Positions 33,691-42,253 of a DNA stretch of 64,000 bases are shown here, piece by piece. The notes beneath the pieces are model-generated. The model was given only the letters and a program-made list of their open reading frames with translations. It was not told where the DNA came from and ran no database searches. Positions within the stretch are counted from its first letter, which is position 1, and every line of letters starts with the position of its first letter. A program made the position numbers and the translations under genes. The stretch comes from Prevotella merdae (lineage in GTDB: Bacteria; Bacteroidota; Bacteroidia; Bacteroidales; Bacteroidaceae), in contig NZ_LT985324.1 in NCBI RefSeq assembly GCF_900290275.1, forward strand, positions 1,232,776-1,296,775. The letters are read 5' to 3'.

Positions 33691-33758
33691 CGCACACCAA
33701 CTCAGGATTGACATATAAACAATATAAATTGAAACAAAAACACGTAATAAAAAAGAAA

Positions 33759-34214
33759 ATGAAGCTACGCGTATACTTGGCAATGGCTGCTATGCTGATT
33801 CCAGCACTGACTTTTGCTGTACAAAAGCACACTCCTGGTTATATCTGCGGCTTTGCCACATCATTCAACGACTCTACAGTCTACTTCACTGACATTCAGT
33901 ATATGGACTCTACATATACCGACAGTAAAACGGGGTTTCTGTATAGCCGAGACAACTACTCGTACCAACTACGCGGACATATGCAGAAGAATGGAGTGGC
34001 TAATCCTACATGCATCACCTTCTTCAGCAAAAAGCGCAAGGATGTTGAGAAGAAATATGCTGCACTTAAGAAGCGTTATGCCACTAAAGGCCGCTATGAT
34101 GTGAAGTACTTGTTGGCAAGCGACTTTGCCTTTACGCCTATCATCCCAGACGAGAGTGAGATGAAGGACGCTCCTAAGCCAGCTAAGATAAAGAAATCAA
34201 AGAACAAGAAATAA
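33759..34214 (+). CDS. Hypothetical secreted protein, 151 residues
   Basis: Start at ATG 33759 (MKLRVYLAMAAMLIPALTFA signal peptide). The mature part has FNDSTVYFTDIQYMDS...SYQLRGHM and ends in a lysine-rich tail (AKIKKSKNKK). The pattern 'dStvyfTdiq.ld' is common in Prevotella periplasmic proteins of unknown function. It sits 3 bases before the kinase-like gene, so the two are co-transcribed. It may be the product acted on by the cluster that follows, or merely a neighbour. Confidence 0.6.
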   Translation: MKLRVYLAMAAMLIPALTFAVQKHTPGYICGFATSFNDSTVYFTDIQYMDSTYTDSKTGFLYSRDNYSYQLRGHMQKNGVANPTCITFFSKKRKDVEKKYAALKKRYATKGRYDVKYLLASDFAFTPIIPDESEMKDAPKPAKIKKSKNKK

Positions 34215-34217
34215 TAA

Positions 34218-35159
34218 ATGGGTACTAAACATACCTTTTGCGTGGCAGAGCATCTGCTACAGATATCTTTTGAAGATTCAGCCCATAACGATATAAGGCT
34301 GCTACCGTCATTCGCCCCCTTCAGTGTAGAAGAGGACAATGACGGTTGTCTTGTATATGGCAATGGCAACAAATGTGTAAGCACATCTACAGATATGTTG
34401 TTCTGCCTTAATGTTGACGACAATATTGCTGTTGTGCCTAAGGAGGAACGTAGCCGTGTGGACATATTTGACACTGGCAACGGCAAGACAACTGTTGACA
34501 TTAAGACAGATGGGGGGTACCAATTCATCATTAAAGATATTGCAGGACACAGTTGCTGCATGCTGCAAACAAACAAGGACTTTACCGAAGCCCAGTGCGC
34601 CCTTAACGGCAGCAAAGAGATGAGACGCTTTGGACTGAACAATGCGCTGATGATGTTGTATGCCTTTAGGGGAAGTTTCTTCAACACATTGCTTATACAC
34701 GCATCGCTGGTAAGAAACAACGGCTATGGTTATGCCTTCATAGCACATAGTGGAACTGGCAAGAGCACGCACACATCGCTATGGCTTAAGTATATTGAGG
34801 GTAGCGACCTTATGAACGACGACAATCCTATTGTGCGCATTATAGACAATAAGCCTGTAATATATGGCAGCCCGTGGAGTGGCAAGACACCTTGCTACCG
34901 CAATATAAAGGCACCACTTGGAGCTGTGACAAAGATAGACAGAGCAAAGCAAAACAGTGTGGAGAGACTATCGCCTACAATTGCCTTCTCACAAGTTCTG
35001 CCATCGTGCTCGTCAATGAAATGGGACAAGGTGGTATTTAGAAACACTTACGACACTGTTATAAAACTTATCGAAACGATTCCTTCGGTTAATGTGCTGC
35101 ATTGTCTGCCAGACGAGGATGCCGCAAGAACATGCTACAACGCAATAGCAATTAAGTAA
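34218..35159 (+). CDS. HprK-like serine kinase related protein
   Basis: 313 residues. The N-terminal 150 residues have no clear family. From about 158 follows the HPr-kinase-type core: LLIHASLV with His161, Walker A HSGTGKSTHTSLW at 177-189, NDDNPIVR at 200-207 (metal-binding Asp pair), and YGSPWSGKTPCYRNI. HprK-like proteins of this kind occur beside PqqD-like proteins in peptide-modification (RiPP, including lasso-peptide) clusters, where some phosphorylate the peptide, and in polysaccharide loci. Here it stands with a peptidase and a PqqD-like protein. Function by homology only. Confidence 0.75.
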   Translation: MGTKHTFCVAEHLLQISFEDSAHNDIRLLPSFAPFSVEEDNDGCLVYGNGNKCVSTSTDMLFCLNVDDNIAVVPKEERSRVDIFDTGNGKTTVDIKTDGGYQFIIKDIAGHSCCMLQTNKDFTEAQCALNGSKEMRRFGLNNALMMLYAFRGSFFNTLLIHASLVRNNGYGYAFIAHSGTGKSTHTSLWLKYIEGSDLMNDDNPIVRIIDNKPVIYGSPWSGKTPCYRNIKAPLGAVTKIDRAKQNSVERLSPTIAFSQVLPSCSSMKWDKVVFRNTYDTVIKLIETIPSVNVLHCLPDEDAARTCYNAIAIK

Positions 35160-35186
35160 AAAAAAAGAAGAAAGAGAAACCTTACT

Positions 35187-35690
35187 ATGATACAATCGGC
35201 TACCGACACAGAGATAAAGAAGAAAGAAATAGACAACAAATTTCTTATACCCGAGATTATAAGTATGCTCAATGCTGGACATACCGTAACACTTGGGTTG
35301 CGTGGTGTAAGTATGCGCCCTTTCCTTGAGGACAGACGCGACAAGGCTATACTGCGCAAACCACAATCGATACATGTTGGTGATGCTGTGCTTGCTGAGG
35401 TTGCTCCTAAAAGATATGTGCTTCATCGCATTATTGCTATTGAGGGCGATAAAGTGACATTGCGTGGTGACGGCAATTTGGCAAACGAGACATGTAGTAT
35501 AAGCGATGTGCATGGTTATGCGGAGGCGTTTTATCGCAAAGGCAGAACAAAAGCCGACTCAACATCAGGTCGTAAATGGCTGCTATACTCGTACATTTGG
35601 ACACGACTCTACCCTATACGCAGATACCTGCTGTTTGCATACAGAATATATCTACGATTGGTTGGCACAAACAATAAAAGCGGTAAATAA
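35187..35690 (+). CDS. S26/S24-like signal-peptidase fold protein
   Basis: 167 residues. GVSMRPFLEDR gives the nucleophile Ser42; the general base position is His80 in YVLHRII rather than lysine, as in archaeal/eukaryotic-type signal peptidases. IAIEGDKVTLRGDGN completes the strand set. The C-terminal 40 residues contain a hydrophobic helix-like run (SYIWTRLYPIRRYLLFAYRI). It may clip a leader peptide in the cluster with the kinase and PqqD-like genes. Cleavage has not been shown for this type. Confidence 0.75.
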   Translation: MIQSATDTEIKKKEIDNKFLIPEIISMLNAGHTVTLGLRGVSMRPFLEDRRDKAILRKPQSIHVGDAVLAEVAPKRYVLHRIIAIEGDKVTLRGDGNLANETCSISDVHGYAEAFYRKGRTKADSTSGRKWLLYSYIWTRLYPIRRYLLFAYRIYLRLVGTNNKSGK

Positions 35691-35758
35691 CAAGAAGGAA
35701 CAGGGTGTAAACAACAATTAAAAACATAATAGAATCAAAACAAAAAACCTATAAAACA

Positions 35759-36025
35759 ATGAAAACCAAGAAAGGATTTGTATTAAGAAATGTCTGTGGC
35801 GAGAACATCATCGTTGCTGAAGGCAAGGAGAACATAGACTTTACAAAGATTATAAGTATGAACGAGACAGCTGCCTATCTGTGGAAGAATGTAGAAGGCA
35901 AGGATTTTGACCCAGATACTCTCAAGAATCTGCTTATGAAGGAATATGAGGTAGAAGATACTACTGCCGATGCTGACGCAAAGACTATCGCAAAGCAGTG
36001 GATTGAGGCTGGTATAGCGGAATAA
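35759..36025 (+). CDS. PqqD-family protein (RiPP recognition element)
   Basis: 88 residues with the PqqD fold: KKGFVLRNVCGENIIVAEG, ISMNETAAYLWKNVEGKDF, and a helical end with TLKNLLMKEYEVEDTTADAD. PqqD-like proteins bind leader peptides of ribosomally made, modified peptides and bring them to the enzymes. It starts 69 bases after the peptidase-like gene and probably belongs to the same operon. No precursor peptide gene of the classical kind is seen within 300 bases on either side. Confidence 0.85.
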   Translation: MKTKKGFVLRNVCGENIIVAEGKENIDFTKIISMNETAAYLWKNVEGKDFDPDTLKNLLMKEYEVEDTTADADAKTIAKQWIEAGIAE

Positions 36026-36130
36026 TATTAGAGTGTACTACTACGTAGTAATACGTGTACACCTTATAATATATATACCTTATTATATATATATATTATA
36101 TAAGTAACAGTTCAGATTTCTTTTCATATA

Positions 36131-36220
36131 GTAGGAGGGTATGGCATCCTTGCCATACCCACTAAATTGGCTGTACAATTATGGCAGAGTGGGTATGGCA
36201 GGGATGCCATACCCTCCTAC
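36131..36220. repeat. Nested palindrome, 32-base arms
   Basis: GTAGGAGGGTATGGCATCCT at 36131 (arm to 36162) is mirrored by the arm 36189-36220 with one mismatch, separated by 26 bases. Each arm is itself a hairpin, GGTATGGCA pairing with TGCCATACC. Related to the palindrome at 23663-23690. The rest of 36026-36130 is A/T-rich with short palindromes (TACTACGTAGTA) and no gene. Confidence 0.85.
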
Positions 36221-36277
36221 AGATTGCCGTTCGTATTGAATACTTATTTACCTTATTATATAGTATACATACAACGG

Positions 36278-36320
36278 AAAAAAAGGTTCACAACCCAATA
36301 ATGAGTTGTGAACCTTTTTT
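36278..36320 (-). terminator. Bidirectional terminator between the PqqD and mmd transcripts
   Basis: AAAAAAGGTTCACAAC (about 36279-36294) pairs with GTTGTGAACCTTTTTT (36305-36320). A-run on one side and T-run on the other, so it can stop both converging transcripts. Confidence 0.85.
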
Positions 36321-36354
36321 CGTATTGTTTTGCCCATAAGGCGAATATATCAAA

Positions 36355-36780
36355 TTACTCAACGACAACCAATGGAGAGTCTTCAAGAACACTCTCGCCC
36401 TGCTTAACGCAGATAGCAGTAACTTTGCCGTCCTTCTCAGCCTCGATGTTGTTAGCCATCTTCATAGCCTCAAGCACAACAACAGTATCGCCAACCTTTA
36501 CCTCGTCGCCTACAGCAACCTTAATCTCTGTAACAACGCCAGGCAGAGGAGCCTTGATAGCGTTGGCAGTATTGACGTTAGCAGCACTTGTTGTCTCAGC
36601 CTCATCATTAGAAGCAGCAGGCTGTCCAAGAACAACCTTCTTCTTTTCAGGTTCAGCCTCTTGCTCCATCTCAACCTTGAAAGCCTCGCCATTGACATTA
36701 ACACTGGCGATGTTGCCTTCTACATCCTCAATCTGGACCTTGTATTCCTGTCCGTCGATTGTATATTTAAATTCCTTCAT
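36355..36780 (-). CDS. Biotin carboxyl carrier protein of methylmalonyl-CoA decarboxylase-type enzyme
   Basis: 141 residues. A short N-terminal strand domain (KEFKYTIDGQEYKVQIEDV) is followed by a Pro/Ala/Thr linker and a biotinyl domain from about 72. The biotin site Lys107 lies in EAMKM, 35 residues before the end as usual. It carries CO2 between the carboxyltransferase and the partner subunit. It is the third gene of the operon mmdA - small subunit - carrier. The carrier gene normally neighbours a sodium-pump beta subunit; none is found downstream here. Confidence 0.9.
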   Translation of the reverse strand: MKEFKYTIDGQEYKVQIEDVEGNIASVNVNGEAFKVEMEQEAEPEKKKVVLGQPAASNDEAETTSAANVNTANAIKAPLPGVVTEIKVAVGDEVKVGDTVVVLEAMKMANNIEAEKDGKVTAICVKQGESVLEDSPLVVVE

Positions 36781-36787
36781 TCTAATA

Positions 36788-36937
36788 TTATGGTTTTGCT
36801 GTTAAACTCAAGAACTTGGCATTCCACATTGTCTGACGCGGCTGAATGGTAATGAATCCAGGTTCCTTGTCGTGCACATTGTTGCCCTGATACTCATAAA
36901 GAGCCATGGCAATAGCAGCATAAATATTCTTGTCCAC
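36788..36937 (-). CDS. Short subunit of the methylmalonyl-CoA decarboxylase/acyl-CoA carboxylase operon, 49 codons, GTG start
   Basis: The minus frame from GTG 36937 reads MDKNIYAAIAMALYEYQG, then NNVHDKEPGFITIQPRQTMW, NAKFLSLTAKP and TAA at 36788-36790. This short protein sits between mmdA and the biotin carrier in many Bacteroidales operons. It resembles the tail of an OadG/small decarboxylase subunit but has no membrane helix in this form. The spacing, 54 bases after mmdA and 7 before the carrier start, supports co-expression. The GTG start is preceded by AAGAAA only. Confidence 0.7.
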   Translation of the reverse strand: MDKNIYAAIAMALYEYQGNNVHDKEPGFITIQPRQTMWNAKFLSLTAKP

Positions 36938-36991
36938 TTTCTTAAATGCTTAAATGTTAATGTTTAATGTTTAATTATTAAAACATTGTTA

Positions 36992-38557
36992 TTACATCGG
37001 CATACAACCATGCTTCTTTGCAGGCAGCGACTGACGCTTAGTGGCAAGCTGTGCAAGTCCGCGACAGATACGGAAACGAGTGTTGCGTGGCTCAATAACG
37101 TCGTCGATATAGCCATAAGAAGCAGCCTCGTATGGGTTGGCAAACTTCTCTGTATACTCTTCTTCCTTTTCTGCGAGGAAAGCCTTAACGTCCTCACCAG
37201 CTTCCTTCTTAGCCTTGGCTTCCTTGCCACAGAGAATAGCAACGGCACCACTAGCACCCATAACGGCAATCTCTGATGAAGGCCATGCGAAGTTAAGATC
37301 GGAACGGAGCTGCTTGCATCCCATAACGATATGAGAACCACCGTAGCTCTTACGCAGAGTGATAGTAATCTTAGGTACAGTAGCCTCGCCGTAAGCATAA
37401 AGAAGCTGTGCACCATGCTGAATAACTGCATTGTACTCCTGACCTGTACCAGGAAGGAATCCAGGAACGTCAACAAGTGACACGATAGGAATATTGAAAG
37501 CATCGCAGAAACGAACGAAACGTGCTGCCTTACGGCTTGCATTTACGTCGAGTACACCAGCATAAGCTGCAGGCTGATTAGCTACGATACCAACGCTCTG
37601 ACCATTGAAACGTGCAAAGCCGATGATGATGTTCTTGGCGAACTTAGGCTGAATCTCGAAGAACTCGCCATTGTCGGTAACAGCACCAATAACCTTATAC
37701 ATATCATATGCCTTGTTAGGATCGTCAGGGATAATCTCGTTAAGAGAATCTTCCATACGGTTGATTGGGTCGTTGCACTCAACACGTGGAGCCTCCTCGG
37801 TATTATTGCTCGGGATGAAAGAGAGCAAGCTCTTAATCATCTCGATAGCCTCTTCTTCTGTCTTGGCTGCAAAATGAGTAACACCACTCTTTGTAGCGTG
37901 TACAGAGGCACCACCAAGATGCTCGGCATCAATATCCTCGCCAGTTACAGTCTTAACAACCTTAGGACCTGTAAGGAACATATAAGAAGTCTGCTCCTTC
38001 ATGATGATGAAGTCGGTAAGAGCTGGAGAGTAAACAGCACCACCAGCACACGGACCCATAATAGCAGAAATCTGTGGTACTACACCAGAAGCAAGGATAT
38101 TGCGTTCGAATATCTCGCCATATCCGGCAAGAGCGCAGATACCCTCCTGAATACGTGCACCACCAGAGTCGTTCATGCAGATAACAGGAGCGCCCATAGT
38201 CATGGCCATATCCATAACCTTACAGATCTTCTGTGCCATTGTCTCAGAAAGCGATCCACCGTTAACGGTGAAGTCCTGAGCATATACATATACCAATCGG
38301 CCACCTATAGTTGCGCTACCAGCAACGACACCATCACCATAATAGTGCTTCTTCTCCATGCCGAAGTTTGTACAACGATGCTTCTTGAACATGTCATACT
38401 CCTCAAACGAACCTTCGTCGACAAGCATCTCGATACGTTCACGCGCAGTGTATTTGCCACGTGCATGCTGCTTCTCAATAGCCTTTTCGCCACCACCGAG
38501 ACGAGCCTGCTCGCGTTTTGCGACCAATTCTTTGATTTTTTCTACTTGTTTGCTCAT
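36992..38557 (-). CDS. mmdA: Acyl-CoA carboxyltransferase, methylmalonyl-CoA decarboxylase alpha subunit
   Basis: 521 residues, the normal size. Carboxyltransferase N- and C-domains: KKHRCTNFGMEKKHYYGDGV (substrate entry), AVCICMNDSGGARIQEG-like ICMNDSGGARIQEG with GCAGGAVYSPALTDF around the first oxyanion hole, and VSLVDVPGFLPGTGQEY with KSYGGSHIVMGCKQL around the second. Transfers CO2 from methylmalonyl-CoA to biotin (or the reverse) in propionate metabolism. Head of a three-gene operon on the minus strand. Methylmalonyl versus propionyl-CoA specificity cannot be told from sequence alone. Confidence 0.93.
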   Translation of the reverse strand: MSKQVEKIKELVAKREQARLGGGEKAIEKQHARGKYTARERIEMLVDEGSFEEYDMFKKHRCTNFGMEKKHYYGDGVVAGSATIGGRLVYVYAQDFTVNGGSLSETMAQKICKVMDMAMTMGAPVICMNDSGGARIQEGICALAGYGEIFERNILASGVVPQISAIMGPCAGGAVYSPALTDFIIMKEQTSYMFLTGPKVVKTVTGEDIDAEHLGGASVHATKSGVTHFAAKTEEEAIEMIKSLLSFIPSNNTEEAPRVECNDPINRMEDSLNEIIPDDPNKAYDMYKVIGAVTDNGEFFEIQPKFAKNIIIGFARFNGQSVGIVANQPAAYAGVLDVNASRKAARFVRFCDAFNIPIVSLVDVPGFLPGTGQEYNAVIQHGAQLLYAYGEATVPKITITLRKSYGGSHIVMGCKQLRSDLNFAWPSSEIAVMGASGAVAILCGKEAKAKKEAGEDVKAFLAEKEEEYTEKFANPYEAASYGYIDDVIEPRNTRFRICRGLAQLATKRQSLPAKKHGCMPM

Positions 38558-38701
38558 ATTTAAATATATGTGTTTATAATATTTTCGAGTTTCGTATCAA
38601 CCCATAATACGTTGCAAAAGTACGAAAAAATCGGCAAAGATAGAAACTATTCAGACTATTTAATGCTTATGAAACGTAATAAAGGTTTTCTTTCAAAAAT
38701 A

Positions 38702-39181
38702 CTATCCCATACTTGCATCTACAAACGACAACGGGAGCAGGTCCTTTGCAGAAGCCACGCAATACACGCCACGTTTGCCATACAACAATATGCGTATAGG
38801 ACTCTTATAACGATCTTCCACACCAAGAATTACCTGACGACAACCTCCACAAGGACTTACTGGATCATCGAGAAGCCCATTATCATTGCGTGCCACAATA
38901 GCTAATGTGGTTATAGCTTGGTCGGGATAGTTGGCCTGTGCAGCAAATATAGCCGTGCGCTCAGCGCATAAGCTTGAAGGGAATGCAGCATTCTCCTGAT
39001 TGGCTCCTATCATAATATTGCCATTAGCAAGACGTATAGCCGCACCAACATAGAAGTGGCTGTATTCGGCATACGAATTCTCCGTTGCCTTAAGAGCGCG
39101 TTCTACCAGTTCGCGGTCGTCTGCATTGAGTTCGTCAAGCTGGTAATGTTGAATGCAGATGTTGATGTTGATTTGTTTCAT
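38702..39181 (-). CDS. cdd: Cytidine deaminase
   Basis: 159 residues with the deaminase zinc signatures CAERTA (Cys72, proton-shuttling Glu74) and PCGGCRQV (Cys111, Cys114), and NQENAAFP before them. It deaminates cytidine and deoxycytidine in pyrimidine salvage. Length and homotetramer-type layout are typical. It lies 42 bases after the helix-repeat lipoprotein gene, so the two may be co-transcribed. Confidence 0.95.
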   Translation of the reverse strand: MKQININICIQHYQLDELNADDRELVERALKATENSYAEYSHFYVGAAIRLANGNIMIGANQENAAFPSSLCAERTAIFAAQANYPDQAITTLAIVARNDNGLLDDPVSPCGGCRQVILGVEDRYKSPIRILLYGKRGVYCVASAKDLLPLSFVDASMG

Positions 39182-39222
39182 GTTAGAATTTGGTTTAATT
39201 TGTTTTATTAGTAAATATTATG

Positions 39223-40680
39223 TCACTCTTCTGTTTTGATGTATTCGTAGGCGCCCATGTCGGGTTTTTCATCACGTTGCTTACCGTCATGGTCGCTCTT
39301 TGTTGATGTGGCAACATTTGCAGAGTCGACAGCAGCCGACTCCTTACGCAGATGGAAATCGTATCTCTGGTTGTCACCATCTACAAGCAAGAAATGCTTT
39401 CGGCCATAGCTTACTGTATCTTTTACATCCTCGAATATGCAGTCGATAAAATTAGAGCCCTCCTTATCGTCATCTTTCACCTCAGGTGTACGAATTATAC
39501 AATTGGCAAACTCGTAATTAAACTCGTTGGCATCTTCGCCCTTAGGCTTGCCACCCATCATCTCGTCGTCGGCATATCCTGTAATTATGGAGTTATGACA
39601 TTTGAACGATACAAGTGGATATGTAAGAGCCGAGAAATTAAGAGCAGCAGCACGCATTCCGTCAAACGGATAGAATTGTGCAATAGTGGAATTGTTCACA
39701 GTCACGTCGCCTCCATCAACAGCAAGACAATTGTATAGAGCGTTGGTAAGTTGGCAATTATCTACCGTCACCTTTGAGTCGGCAACATACAAGGCATGTC
39801 CTTGACAGTTGTGTATGGTTGAATTGGCAATGGCGAGAGCAAGACGTTCCACACCAGACGAGTCAACCTTCACACCATTAAAGGAGCTATGGATATCGGT
39901 ATAATCTATCACATTATTATATGACATCTTGTTAAAATGCACACCTTGCCATTGTCCGCTTACACGGTCGTATGGCAGATAATCAAACATACGGTCCAAT
40001 CGGTCGCCACGCAATACAATAGGTTGCGATGCCGTTCCCTTGCACATCAAGCTACCCTTAACGTCAAGTCCGGCATCATTATGAAAATAGATGGTAGAAC
40101 CAGGAGCAATAGTAAGGGTAGCCCCCTCCTCCACCTTCATCATACCATATACCACAAGAGGCTTGCCAACAGAAGATATTGTAGAGTCGTTATTAACCGT
40201 AACATTACGCACAACACGCGCGTCCCATGTCCAAGCATCTATAGGCACCTTCTGCTCGCGTCCGCTCTCGAGAGTAAATATAATATTGTCGGAAAGACGT
40301 TTTGGCATATTGCTGTTTGCCAATGCCGACGTAAGCTCAACGTATATACGCACGCTGTCTTTATTGCGCACCTCTATGTCGCCTGCCTTATATCCGTTCT
40401 CCGGACTGAGATAAACCCCATCTACATTAACACGGAATCCCGATTGGTTGCCACCTTCAAGTCGGACACTTGTGCAACGCAATCCGTCGCCCGACTTATT
40501 ATAAGCCCAAAACGAGCGTGTAGAAGAAGGGATTGTAGAGAATACGGTATCAAGCTTGAGTGTATCGGTTGAGAATGTCAACAGATTATTAGGAGATGTC
40601 GTAAACGAATCTCCGTCGTCGCAAGCGCAATAAGCCAATGCGCAAAAAATCAGTAATATGTTAAGAAATAATTTTTTCAT
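39223..40680 (-). CDS. Lipoprotein with right-handed beta-helix repeats
   Basis: Start chosen at ATG 40680 (MKKLFLNILLIFCALAYCAC), a lipoprotein signal. An N-terminal Ig-like part (FSTIPSSTRSFWAYN, GFRVNVDGVYLS) is followed from about residue 170 by parallel beta-helix turns with many 'V.nStI.nc' units (LAIANSTIHNCQGHALYVAD, VTVDNCQLTNALYNCLAVDG, VTVNNSTIAQF). The C-terminal PDMGAYEYI motif typical of such proteins follows. Probably an outer-surface protein that binds or cleaves polysaccharide; a common Bacteroidetes paralogue group without tested function. About 485 residues. Confidence 0.75.
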   Translation of the reverse strand: MKKLFLNILLIFCALAYCACDDGDSFTTSPNNLLTFSTDTLKLDTVFSTIPSSTRSFWAYNKSGDGLRCTSVRLEGGNQSGFRVNVDGVYLSPENGYKAGDIEVRNKDSVRIYVELTSALANSNMPKRLSDNIIFTLESGREQKVPIDAWTWDARVVRNVTVNNDSTISSVGKPLVVYGMMKVEEGATLTIAPGSTIYFHNDAGLDVKGSLMCKGTASQPIVLRGDRLDRMFDYLPYDRVSGQWQGVHFNKMSYNNVIDYTDIHSSFNGVKVDSSGVERLALAIANSTIHNCQGHALYVADSKVTVDNCQLTNALYNCLAVDGGDVTVNNSTIAQFYPFDGMRAAALNFSALTYPLVSFKCHNSIITGYADDEMMGGKPKGEDANEFNYEFANCIIRTPEVKDDDKEGSNFIDCIFEDVKDTVSYGRKHFLLVDGDNQRYDFHLRKESAAVDSANVATSTKSDHDGKQRDEKPDMGAYEYIKTEE

Positions 40681-40763
40681 CAATATATTAACGTCATAAT
40701 ACAATAAATATTGTACAGTAATACAACAAAAAAAGCGTTGACTCGTAAGTCAACGCTTCTTTG

Positions 40764-40836
40764 TACACCCTTAGGGATTCGAACCCTAGACCCACTGATT
40801 AAGAGTCAGTTGCTCTACCAACTGAGCTAAGGGTGC
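40764..40836 (-). tRNA. tRNA-Lys(CTT), copy 1
   Basis: 73 bases, GCACCCT acceptor, loop CTCTTAA with anticodon CTT, T-arm TAGGGTTCGAATCCCTA, discriminator A, no encoded CCA. First base pair is G-U. Identical to the next two copies. Confidence 0.97.
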
Positions 40837-40867
40837 AACAGTTGTTTTATAATCAGAAATTTAGTAG

Positions 40868-40940
40868 TACACCCTTAGGGATTCGAACCCTAGACCCACT
40901 GATTAAGAGTCAGTTGCTCTACCAACTGAGCTAAGGGTGC
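40868..40940 (-). tRNA. tRNA-Lys(CTT), copy 2
   Basis: Identical 73-base sequence to copy 1, separated from it by 31 bases. Anticodon CTT reads AAG codons. Confidence 0.97.
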
Positions 40941-40969
40941 AACTATCTCGGCACGCTTCAAACAAAATG

Positions 40970-41042
40970 TACACCCTTAGGGATTCGAACCCTAGACCCA
41001 CTGATTAAGAGTCAGTTGCTCTACCAACTGAGCTAAGGGTGC
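40970..41042 (-). tRNA. tRNA-Lys(CTT), copy 3
   Basis: Identical 73-base copy, separated by 29 bases. First in the order of transcription. The three are probably one transcript. Confidence 0.97.
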
Positions 41043-41203
41043 ATTGGTTATTTTGTTATCAGCAACCACGTTTCTGAATTGCGAGTGCAAAGGTACAATC
41101 TTTTTTGGAAACAGCAAAACATTTCCAAGTTTTTTTTCTTTATTTTTTTTCGTTCTTAATACAAATCAAGTCAATACCCCCTTTTACTCCTAAAAACAAA
41201 CAA

Positions 41204-41237
41204 CCCTGACCACCTAATAAGGTAGTCAGGGCTTATT
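41204..41237 (-). terminator. Terminator after the lysozyme-like gene
   Basis: CCCTGACCACC (41204-41214) pairs with GGTAGTCAGGG (41221-41231). On the minus strand it is followed by TTGTTTGTTTTT. Confidence 0.75.
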
Positions 41238-41249
41238 TGACGTTTTATA

Positions 41250-41702
41250 TTATTTCTGAGATTGGATACACTTCATAACCTTCTCAAAATATCTCTGAGT
41301 GCGCTTGACACTATATTTGTTGCCGCCATTCCACGAACGTATAGCCTTCTCTATATCGTTAAGCGGATTGAAATGCGACTGCATGAGAAGAAACATCTCC
41401 TTAGACTTCTCAAGACTGAAGCGGTCGCGCAGCGTATAACGCTTCTTGATTTTACGCTTCTTTAGAATGTTGTTGCATTCTGCCACCAATATTGGTGTAA
41501 TTTGCATAGCACCACACGAGTTGCCTTTAACAGCACGAGTGTTGCCTTCGCTTTCAACTTGTACAATAGCCTTAATCACAGGCTCCCAGTCGAAATGTTC
41601 TGTTTGTGCAGCTCCTGATCCTGCTGCAGCGTCAGCACCCATTACGGGACTTGTTCCCAATACACATACAATAAATAATACTACTCTAAAAAGTTTAATC
41701 AT
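41250..41702 (-). CDS. Lytic-transglycosylase-like (SLT/lysozyme-fold) secreted protein
   Basis: 150 residues. Signal peptide (LFRVVLFIVCVLGTSPVMGA), then a lysozyme-type catalytic helix IKAIVQVESEGNTRAVKG with Glu50 as the likely acid, GAMQITPILVAECN after it, and RSWNGGNKYS near 125-135 as the usual 'YN.G' element. It cleaves peptidoglycan glycan strands in the periplasm, probably during wall remodelling. It is small for the family and lacks LysM or other wall-binding domains. Monocistronic. Confidence 0.82.
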   Translation of the reverse strand: MIKLFRVVLFIVCVLGTSPVMGADAAAGSGAAQTEHFDWEPVIKAIVQVESEGNTRAVKGNSCGAMQITPILVAECNNILKKRKIKKRYTLRDRFSLEKSKEMFLLMQSHFNPLNDIEKAIRSWNGGNKYSVKRTQRYFEKVMKCIQSQK

Positions 41703-42130
41703 TATTAATTTCTTTGTGGAATCCGAACACTATCCCTTAAATATGTTCCTGTTACAGTTCTTCAAAACAGAACCATAGACATTTCATATATGGAAAGACC
41801 GTCGCCTGGGTTAAACTCGATTTTATGGAGACTGGTCAGACCGAAATAAATATTCACGATTAATGCCTGAAAACAATAAATTCTGCAATAACCTAAATTC
41901 CGTTAGATACTTTCAGATATGCCTCTAATACAAAAAAAGTACATATCCTTTTTTCTTATCGGGTGCAAATTTACACAAAAATCCTGAATTGTGCAAGTTT
42001 TTCGACCACGTTTGTAATATTTTAAGCATTGTAAAATAGTAACAACTTTATGAATATCAAGCAAATACGTTATGTACAGGCACGTGTATGACATAAAATA
42101 TACATATAAGACAATACGTACACAAATACA

Positions 42131-42204
42131 AAAAAGGAGGCATTATGACATCCAACATTGTTAAAATGCTTAACTATGTTCGGAAGACATAATGCCTCCT
42201 TTTT
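42131..42204. repeat. Perfect 17-base inverted repeat with 40-base centre
   Basis: AAAAAGGAGGCATTATG (42131-42147) and CATAATGCCTCCTTTTT (42188-42204) are exact mirror images. With A/T runs at both ends it could act as a terminator for either strand, but the 40-base loop and perfect arms also fit a small insertion-derived element. It follows the gene ending at 42254 on the minus strand. The rest of 41703-42130 shows no gene. Confidence 0.7.
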
Positions 42205-42253
42205 AATATATACAGAAACATTGTCCCTATATATATAATAAGGTGTAGATAAA

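Noticed and set aside
41903..42094. 63-residue frame in the gap after the lysozyme-like gene
   Set aside because: No promoter, no conserved pattern; the gap is explained better as non-coding with an inverted repeat.
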